Position numbers and translations under genes: made by a program. DNA of 64,000 nt from assembly GCF_036226665.1 (NCBI RefSeq), contig NZ_CP109007.1, positions 3,450,501 to 3,514,500 on the forward strand. The letters are read 5' to 3'. The notes below the pieces were generated by a model that was not told the DNA's origin, searched no databases, and saw nothing but the letters and a program-made list of their open reading frames with translations. Source of the DNA: Streptomyces sp. NBC_00691 (GTDB lineage: Bacteria; Actinomycetota; Actinomycetes; Streptomycetales; Streptomycetaceae). The stretch's first letter is position 1. The number at the start of each line of letters is the position of its first letter. Below are positions 59,185 to 64,000 of the stretch, piece after piece.

Positions 59185-59265
59185 TGGCGCCAACCCGGCA
59201 ACACTCTGGCGCACCGTGGCGCACTATGGCGCCAGATGACTTGCAATGGCGCCACGATGGTGCCA
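59185..59265. promoter_or_regulatory. Phased TGGCGCCA operator array before the HicB-like gene
   Basis: Boxes start at 59185 (TGGCGCCA), 59207 and 59217 (TGGCGCA), 59227 and 59247 (TGGCGCCA) and 59258 (TGGTGCCA). Spacings are 22, 10, 10, 20 and 11 bp, so all lie on one face of the helix. The last box ends 10 bp before the start codon. This is the form expected of a cooperative ribbon-helix-helix autoregulator. Confidence 0.8.
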
Positions 59266-59275
59266 CTATTGCGTC

Positions 59276-59812
59276 ATGGACCTCACCCCGTACGTGGACA
59301 ATCTCCGCCATGAGCTCGGCGTGGCCGCCCAGGCGGGCGGCGACGAAGCCCGCGCCCTGGCGGACCGACTCACCGGGCAGCTCGAATCCGCCGCCCGGCT
59401 GACCCTGCTGAACGCCCTGTCCGACGCGATGGACGAGATCACCCGCGACCTCGCGCCCGGCTCGGTCGATCTGCGGCTGCGCGGTCTGAACCCCGAGTTC
59501 GTGGTGACCGCACCGCCCACCGCCGACCTCTTCGAGGAGGCCGAGACCGCGCTGCCGGCCCCGCCGCCCCCGGTCACGACCCCCGTGGAGGGCGAGGACG
59601 GCGCCACCTCCAGGATCAACTTCCGCCCGCCGGCCCAGCTCAAGACCCGGGTCGAGGAGGCCGCGAACCGCGAAGGACTCTCGGTCAACGCCTGGCTCGT
59701 CCGGGCCGTGGCCGCGGCCCTCGAACCGGGCAGCACGGCGGGTCGCACCCGCAAGGGCACGACGGGCGTGGGCCCCGCCGTCGGCCAGGGCTTCACCGGC
59801 TGGGTCCGCTAG
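59276..59812 (+). CDS. HicB-type ribbon-helix-helix protein (orphan antitoxin-like regulator)
   Basis: A 178-residue protein. The N-terminal two-thirds is helical then Pro-rich (TALPAPPPPVTTPVEGE). The C-terminal DNA-binding unit INFRPPAQLKTRVEEAANREGLSVNAWLVRAVAAAL (residues about 114-150) is a ribbon-helix-helix of the HicB/Arc group. No HicA toxin gene is adjacent; the next gene on the strand encodes a DUF4097 protein. ATG 59276 is the first codon after the operator array. Role inferred: autoregulator that also controls the downstream genes rather than a toxin-antitoxin unit. Confidence 0.82.
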   Translation: MDLTPYVDNLRHELGVAAQAGGDEARALADRLTGQLESAARLTLLNALSDAMDEITRDLAPGSVDLRLRGLNPEFVVTAPPTADLFEEAETALPAPPPPVTTPVEGEDGATSRINFRPPAQLKTRVEEAANREGLSVNAWLVRAVAAALEPGSTAGRTRKGTTGVGPAVGQGFTGWVR

Positions 59813-59957
59813 CCGCCGCACATCCCACGACCCCGCGACCCGGCGACCCGGCACCCCGCGCCCGCCCGGCGCCACCGGGGCCGCCCGCGCCCTCACCGCC
59901 GCACCGAGGCACGTCACCCCGGCACTTACCTCTCCTCAGTCAAAGGACGGCACAGCC

Positions 59958-60794
59958 ATGCCTACGTTCGAAACCCCCGCACCCCTCTCCGCCACCGTCG
60001 AGATCGAGATCGGGCGGGCCCGGATCGTCGCGGGCAAGCGCACCGACACCTTCGTCGAGGTGACGCCGAGCGACCCGGGAGACAAGCTCGACATCCAGGC
60101 CGCCGCCGAGACCAACGTCACCTGCGCGGGCGGAAAGCTGCTGGTCAAGGGCCCCAAGAAGCGCTCGCTCTTCGGCAAGATCGGCGCGGTCGACGTGACC
60201 GTCGAACTGCCCGCCGGTTCGGATCTGACCTGCAGGACGGGGCTCGGGGAACTGATCGGCGAGGGCCTGTTCGGGAACTGCCGTCTCACCACCGCCGCCG
60301 GAGACATCCAGCTGGACGAGGCCGCGGCCGTACGGCTGAAGACCTCGCACGGCGACATCCTGGTCGACAGCACGACCGGCGAGACCGAGATCCACGGCTC
60401 CGGCCGGGTGCGGATCGGCCGGATCGACGGATCGGCGACCATCAGGAACCTCAACGGCGAGACCACGGTCGGCGAGATCACCGGCGAGCTGAAGGTGAAC
60501 TCCTCCAACGGGCCCATCGGCGTGGGCCGTACGGAGTCCTCGGTCACCGCCAAGACCGCCAGCGGCGCCATCCGCCTCGGCGAGGTCGTCCGCGGCCGGA
60601 TCACGCTCGACTCCGCCGCCGGGGGCCTCGAGGTCGGCATCGCCGAGGGAACCGCCGCCTGGCTCGACGTACGGTCCACGGCCGGCCGCGTACGCAACGA
60701 ACTGGGCGCGGCGGAGGGCCCGGGCCAGTCCGAGGAGACGGTCGAGGTCCGCGGCCGCACGAGCGTCGGCGACATCGTCATCCGCCGCGCGTAG
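59958..60794 (+). CDS. DUF4097-type beta-repeat (adhesin-like) protein
   Basis: A 278-residue protein without a signal peptide, built of short repeated beta-strands (LKTSHGDILVDSTTGETEIHGSG, VKVNSSNGPIGVG, AKTASGAIRLGEV), typical of the DUF4097/YvlB-like beta-helix. The family's function is unknown. AAAGGA lies upstream of the ATG. It follows the HicB-like gene by 145 bp on the same strand, so it is the probable co-regulated partner. Confidence 0.88.
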   Translation: MPTFETPAPLSATVEIEIGRARIVAGKRTDTFVEVTPSDPGDKLDIQAAAETNVTCAGGKLLVKGPKKRSLFGKIGAVDVTVELPAGSDLTCRTGLGELIGEGLFGNCRLTTAAGDIQLDEAAAVRLKTSHGDILVDSTTGETEIHGSGRVRIGRIDGSATIRNLNGETTVGEITGELKVNSSNGPIGVGRTESSVTAKTASGAIRLGEVVRGRITLDSAAGGLEVGIAEGTAAWLDVRSTAGRVRNELGAAEGPGQSEETVEVRGRTSVGDIVIRRA

Positions 60795-60834
60795 ACGCCG
60801 GGGAGCCGACGAACCGAGGGGGGAGGAAAGCCCG

Positions 60835-61428
60835 ATGGCACACGCACCACAACCCGACACCACGGGCGCCCCCGACACCACGGGCGCTCCCGGCATCACG
60901 GGCGCCCCCCGTGCCCCAGGAGCCCCCCGCGCCTCCCGCGCATCGGCCTCCTTCGTTCGCTTCGTCGTGTTCGGCGGCGGAGTCGGCCTCGCGTCCAGCG
61001 CGGCCGTCGCCCTGCTCGCCGGTCTCCTTCCGTTCGCCCTCGCCAACGCGCTGGTCACCATCGTCTCGACGGTCCTCGCGACCGAGCTGCACGCACGCTT
61101 CACCTTCGCGGCGGGGCTCCGGCCCGCCACCGGTCGCTGCCCGCTGCGCTGCGGCCTCCGCCACCACCTGCAGTCCGCCGGAACGGCCGCCGCCGCCTTC
61201 TCCGTGACCACCCTCGCGATGCTCGTCCTGCACGCGATCGAAGGCACACCGGGTCTCGCCGTCGAGCAGACCGTCTACCTCTCCGCCTCGGGCCTCGCCG
61301 GCGTCGGCCGCTTCCTGGCACTGCGCCTGTACGTCTTCGCCACGGCCCCCGAGCAGCGGCCCGTGCCGGTCTCCGTCGACCTCCACCGGTCCCCGACGCG
61401 CCGCGAGTCGCTCACCACCGCGTCCTGA
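60835..61428 (+). CDS. GtrA-like four-helix membrane protein
   Basis: A 197-residue protein. A Thr-Gly-Ala-Pro repeat N-terminus (DTTGAPDTTGAPGITGAP) is followed by four hydrophobic helices; FVRFVVFGGGVGLASSAAV and ATELHARFTFA fit the GtrA/DPMS family, linked elsewhere to flipping of lipid-linked sugars. ATG 60835 has GGAGGAAAG upstream. It lies 40 bp after the DUF4097 gene, probably in the same transcript. Moderate confidence in family. Confidence 0.75.
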   Translation: MAHAPQPDTTGAPDTTGAPGITGAPRAPGAPRASRASASFVRFVVFGGGVGLASSAAVALLAGLLPFALANALVTIVSTVLATELHARFTFAAGLRPATGRCPLRCGLRHHLQSAGTAAAAFSVTTLAMLVLHAIEGTPGLAVEQTVYLSASGLAGVGRFLALRLYVFATAPEQRPVPVSVDLHRSPTRRESLTTAS

Positions 61429-61653
61429 CCGGACGGGAGCGGCGCCGATCCCCTCGGCCCGGCCCTCTCGGCCCGACCCCCCGCGCCGCCATGGCGCCAT
61501 GCCGTGCTGCCCGCGCCCCCGGCTCCCACGCCCACGCGCGCCACACGCCACCCACCACCGGAGCACCCGCGCACCCGCGCACCCCAGGCACGCCACTCAC
61601 ACCCGCACCCGCCCACCCCGTCCGACCCTCAACCACCCAACGGGAGCCCCACC

Positions 61654-63951
61654 GTGGCTACGTTCCTCTCCGCACTCGGCCGTCTCGCCTTCCGTCGTAA
61701 GGGGGTGACGCTGCTGCTCTGGCTGTTGGTCTTCGTCGGCATGGGCGTCGCCGCCTCGTCCGCGCCGGCGCCGCCCCCCGACACGTTCTCGATGCCGGGC
61801 ACCGAGTCGCAGGAGGCCTTCGACCTGCTGACCGAGAAGTTCCCCGACGCGGGCGTCGACGGCGCCACCGCGCGGGTCGTCGTCCGCGCCCCCGAGGGGA
61901 CGAAGATCACGACCCCCTCGGCGCGGACCCGCGTCGACCGTCTCGTCGCCGAGCTGGGGACGTCGTCCCCGCAGGTGGTGGGCGTCGCGAACCCGTACAC
62001 GTCGCCCGCCGTCAGCATCAGCGAGGACGGGACGACCGCCTATCTGGTGGTGACGTACGAGGTCCCCGCGGCGGCGGTCGACGACGCGGCGCACGACGCC
62101 CTCGACGCGGCCACCGAGCACGCCCGCGCGGCGGGGCTCACCGTCGAGGCCGGCGGTGACGCCGTGAAGATCGAGCAGGCCATGGGCGGCACGGGCGAGC
62201 AGATCGGCGTCCTGGTCTCCGCGTTCGTCCTCGTCCTGACCTTCGGCTCGATGATCGCGGCCGGAATGCCGCTGATCACCGCACTGATCGGGGTCGGCAT
62301 CGGCATCTCGGGCATCACCGCCCTCGGCTCCACCTTCGGCCTCTCCGGCACCACATCGACCCTCGCGATGATGATCGGCCTCGCGGTCGGCATCGACTAC
62401 GCCCTGTTCATCGTGTCCCGTTTCCGCACCGAGCGGGCCGAGGGACGTACTCCCGAGGAGGCCGCGGGACGGGCGGTCGGCACCGCCGGCTCGGCCGTCG
62501 TCTTCGCCGGCCTCACCGTGATCGTCGCCCTCGCCGGGCTCGCCGTCGTCGACATCCCGATGCTCACCAAGATGGGCCTGGCCGCGGCCGGTACCGTCGC
62601 CGTCGCCGTACTCGTCGCGATCACGCTGGTCCCCGCCCTGCTCGGCCTCGCGCCGGTCAAGGTGATGGCCCGCAAGGGGCGTCTGCGGTACGCCGTGAAG
62701 CCGCTGTCGGACCGTCAGCGGCGCCGGGCCGCCCGGCACGAGGCGAAGCTCGCCCGGAGGACGAAGCCCAACCTGGGGACGCGCTGGGCCCGTTACGTCC
62801 TGCGCCACCCCGTGGTCGTCCTGCTCGTCGGCGTGATCGGCCTCGGCACCGTCGCCGTGCCGGCCGCGAGCCTGGAGCTCGGCCTGCCGGGCGAGGGCCA
62901 GATGTCGACGCGGACGACCCAGCGCAAGGCGTACGACCTGCTCTCGGAGTCCTTCGGGCCCGGCTTCAACGGCCCGCTGACGGTCACGGTACAGACCCTG
63001 CCCACCGACTCCGCGAACGCCAGGACCGCGGCCACTGCCCCTGACACGGCCGCGGCCACGGCCGATGAGATCGGCAAGGTCCTCGCGAGGACGCCCGGCG
63101 TGGCCTCGGTCTCGCCGGCCACCGCCGACAGGACGGGCGACACCGCCCTCCTCACCGTCGTGCCCACCACCGGGCCGACCGAGAAGGAGACGGAGGAGCT
63201 GGTCCACGCACTCCGCGACACCGCCGACGACCTGGAGCGGACCACCGCGGCACGGATCCTCGTGACCGGCCAGACGGCCCTGTTCATCGACTTCTCTCAG
63301 ACCCTCGACGACGCGCTCCTGCCCTATCTGGCCCTGGTCGTGGGTCTCGCCTTCCTCCTCCTGATGGTGGTCTTCCGCTCGGTCCTGGTCCCGCTCAAGG
63401 CGGCCCTCGGGTTCCTGCTGTCGGTGGCGGCGGCGCTCGGCGCAGTCGTGGCGGTCTTCCAGTGGGGCTGGCTGGCCGACGTATTCGGCATCGACGCACC
63501 GGGCCCGATCATGAGCACGATGCCGATCTTCATGATCGGCGTGGTCTTCGGCCTCGCGATGGACTACGAGGTCTTCCTGGTCAGCCGGATGCGTGAGTCG
63601 TACGCCCAGGGTGCCCGCCCGGGCGAGGCGGTCGTCGACGGCTTCCGCCACGGCGGCCGGGTGGTCGGCGCGGCCGCGGTCATCATGATGAGCGTCTTCT
63701 CCGGCTTCATCGTGGAGGACAACGACTTCGTGAAGATGATCGGCTTCGCCCTCGCGATCGCGGTCCTCTTCGATGCCTTCGTGGTCCGGATGGCGATCGT
63801 GCCGGCGTTGTTCGCCCTGCTCGGCAGGTCCGCGTGGTGGCTGCCGAAGTGGCTGGACCGGGTCCTGCCCCGGGTGGACGTGGAGGGCGAGAAGCTCACC
63901 GGGGCGCAGACGGCGCCACGCTCACCGCGGGAGAGCACGCCGGTCGGCTGA
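61654..63951 (+). CDS. MMPL/RND-family exporter
   Basis: A 765-residue MMPL protein, paralogous over its whole length to the one at 170-2353. The start is V/M-A-T-F-L-SALGRLAFRR, an extracytoplasmic domain to about 185, GIDYALFIVSRFRTE near 245, a cytoplasmic basic segment (RQRRRAARHEAKLARR), a second domain and AMDYEVFLVSRMRES. GTG 61654 is chosen by GGGAG about 8 nt upstream and by the shared start with the paralogue. No regulator is adjacent; a single TGGCGCCA (61492) lies in the 225-bp gap upstream. Confidence 0.9.
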   Translation: MATFLSALGRLAFRRKGVTLLLWLLVFVGMGVAASSAPAPPPDTFSMPGTESQEAFDLLTEKFPDAGVDGATARVVVRAPEGTKITTPSARTRVDRLVAELGTSSPQVVGVANPYTSPAVSISEDGTTAYLVVTYEVPAAAVDDAAHDALDAATEHARAAGLTVEAGGDAVKIEQAMGGTGEQIGVLVSAFVLVLTFGSMIAAGMPLITALIGVGIGISGITALGSTFGLSGTTSTLAMMIGLAVGIDYALFIVSRFRTERAEGRTPEEAAGRAVGTAGSAVVFAGLTVIVALAGLAVVDIPMLTKMGLAAAGTVAVAVLVAITLVPALLGLAPVKVMARKGRLRYAVKPLSDRQRRRAARHEAKLARRTKPNLGTRWARYVLRHPVVVLLVGVIGLGTVAVPAASLELGLPGEGQMSTRTTQRKAYDLLSESFGPGFNGPLTVTVQTLPTDSANARTAATAPDTAAATADEIGKVLARTPGVASVSPATADRTGDTALLTVVPTTGPTEKETEELVHALRDTADDLERTTAARILVTGQTALFIDFSQTLDDALLPYLALVVGLAFLLLMVVFRSVLVPLKAALGFLLSVAAALGAVVAVFQWGWLADVFGIDAPGPIMSTMPIFMIGVVFGLAMDYEVFLVSRMRESYAQGARPGEAVVDGFRHGGRVVGAAAVIMMSVFSGFIVEDNDFVKMIGFALAIAVLFDAFVVRMAIVPALFALLGRSAWWLPKWLDRVLPRVDVEGEKLTGAQTAPRSPRESTPVG

Positions 63952-64000
63952 TCCCCGCACGCAGCCCTCCCGCAGCCCTCCCGCAACCCCCAGCAGGCCC

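Noticed and set aside
59276..59812. HicAB toxin-antitoxin locus
   Set aside because: No small HicA-type double-stranded-RNA-binding toxin frame lies within 500 bp on either side.

Overview
The window is about 72% GC coding sequence with dense, often overlapping genes and the gene content of a Streptomyces chromosome arm close to the core. Evidence for that assignment: an HrdD-type sigma factor behind a textbook SigR promoter, the actinobacterial divisome protein SepX/GlpR beside a gephyrin-like Glp/MoeA, many leaderless-looking mRNAs, GTG/TTG/CTG starts and a strong G/C third-position bias. No insertion sequences, phage genes or CRISPR arrays are visible. One tRNA (Ala, anticodon CGC) is present.

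Layout. 1-7.1 kb: the tail of an unknown gene, a TetR-MMPL exporter operon with two operators, a giant tricorn-type protease and a GNAT. 7.2-13.2 kb: a small stress-type protein, a Baeyer-Villiger monooxygenase / hydrolase / SDR operon divergent from a MerR regulator, exonuclease III and a GNAT. 13.3-28.5 kb: a conserved actinobacterial core block (tRNA-Ala, sepX/glpR, RimJ-like GNAT, mog, moaC, glp/moeA, galU, 5-formyl-THF cyclo-ligase, penicillin acylase, K+/H+ antiporter, MFS, a Ruc-like redox chaperone with a CIRCE element, MTA phosphorylase, SAF protein, mscL). From memory, Mycobacterium tuberculosis Rv0985c-Rv0996 carries much of the same set.

28.6-42.7 kb: a redox block that is unusual for a streptomycete. 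It encodes pyruvate formate-lyase and its activase, a membrane cytochrome-like protein, a bis-MGD molybdoenzyme with a Cys-Met active-site motif, a four-cluster ferredoxin, a Tat-exported Rieske protein, a NarK transporter, a NirB-NirD fusion and, divergently, a sirohydrochlorin chelatase. It reads as a module for low-oxygen pyruvate cleavage joined to nitrate/nitrite reduction. A GGGACCT-type motif is shared by the pflB and nirBD upstream regions.

42.7-50.3 kb: an LtrA membrane protein, a P1 peptidase, a conserved hypothetical, a DHA2 efflux pump divergent from its likely WYL regulator, and hrdD. 50.6-57.3 kb: a questin-oxidase-like protein, a LigB-type dioxygenase divergent from a MarR regulator, a TetR-DHA2 efflux pair with a long palindromic operator and a 7-bp tandem repeat array, and a secreted M6-type metalloprotease behind a Crp-like site. 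57.3-64 kb: an acyl-CoA synthetase, an orphan HicB-type ribbon-helix-helix protein behind a phased operator array, a DUF4097 beta-repeat protein, a GtrA-like membrane protein and a second MMPL exporter that starts with almost the same residues as the first.

Functions are assigned from motifs visible in the translations and recalled family knowledge; no database search was possible. Promoter, operator and terminator calls are pattern matches by eye.
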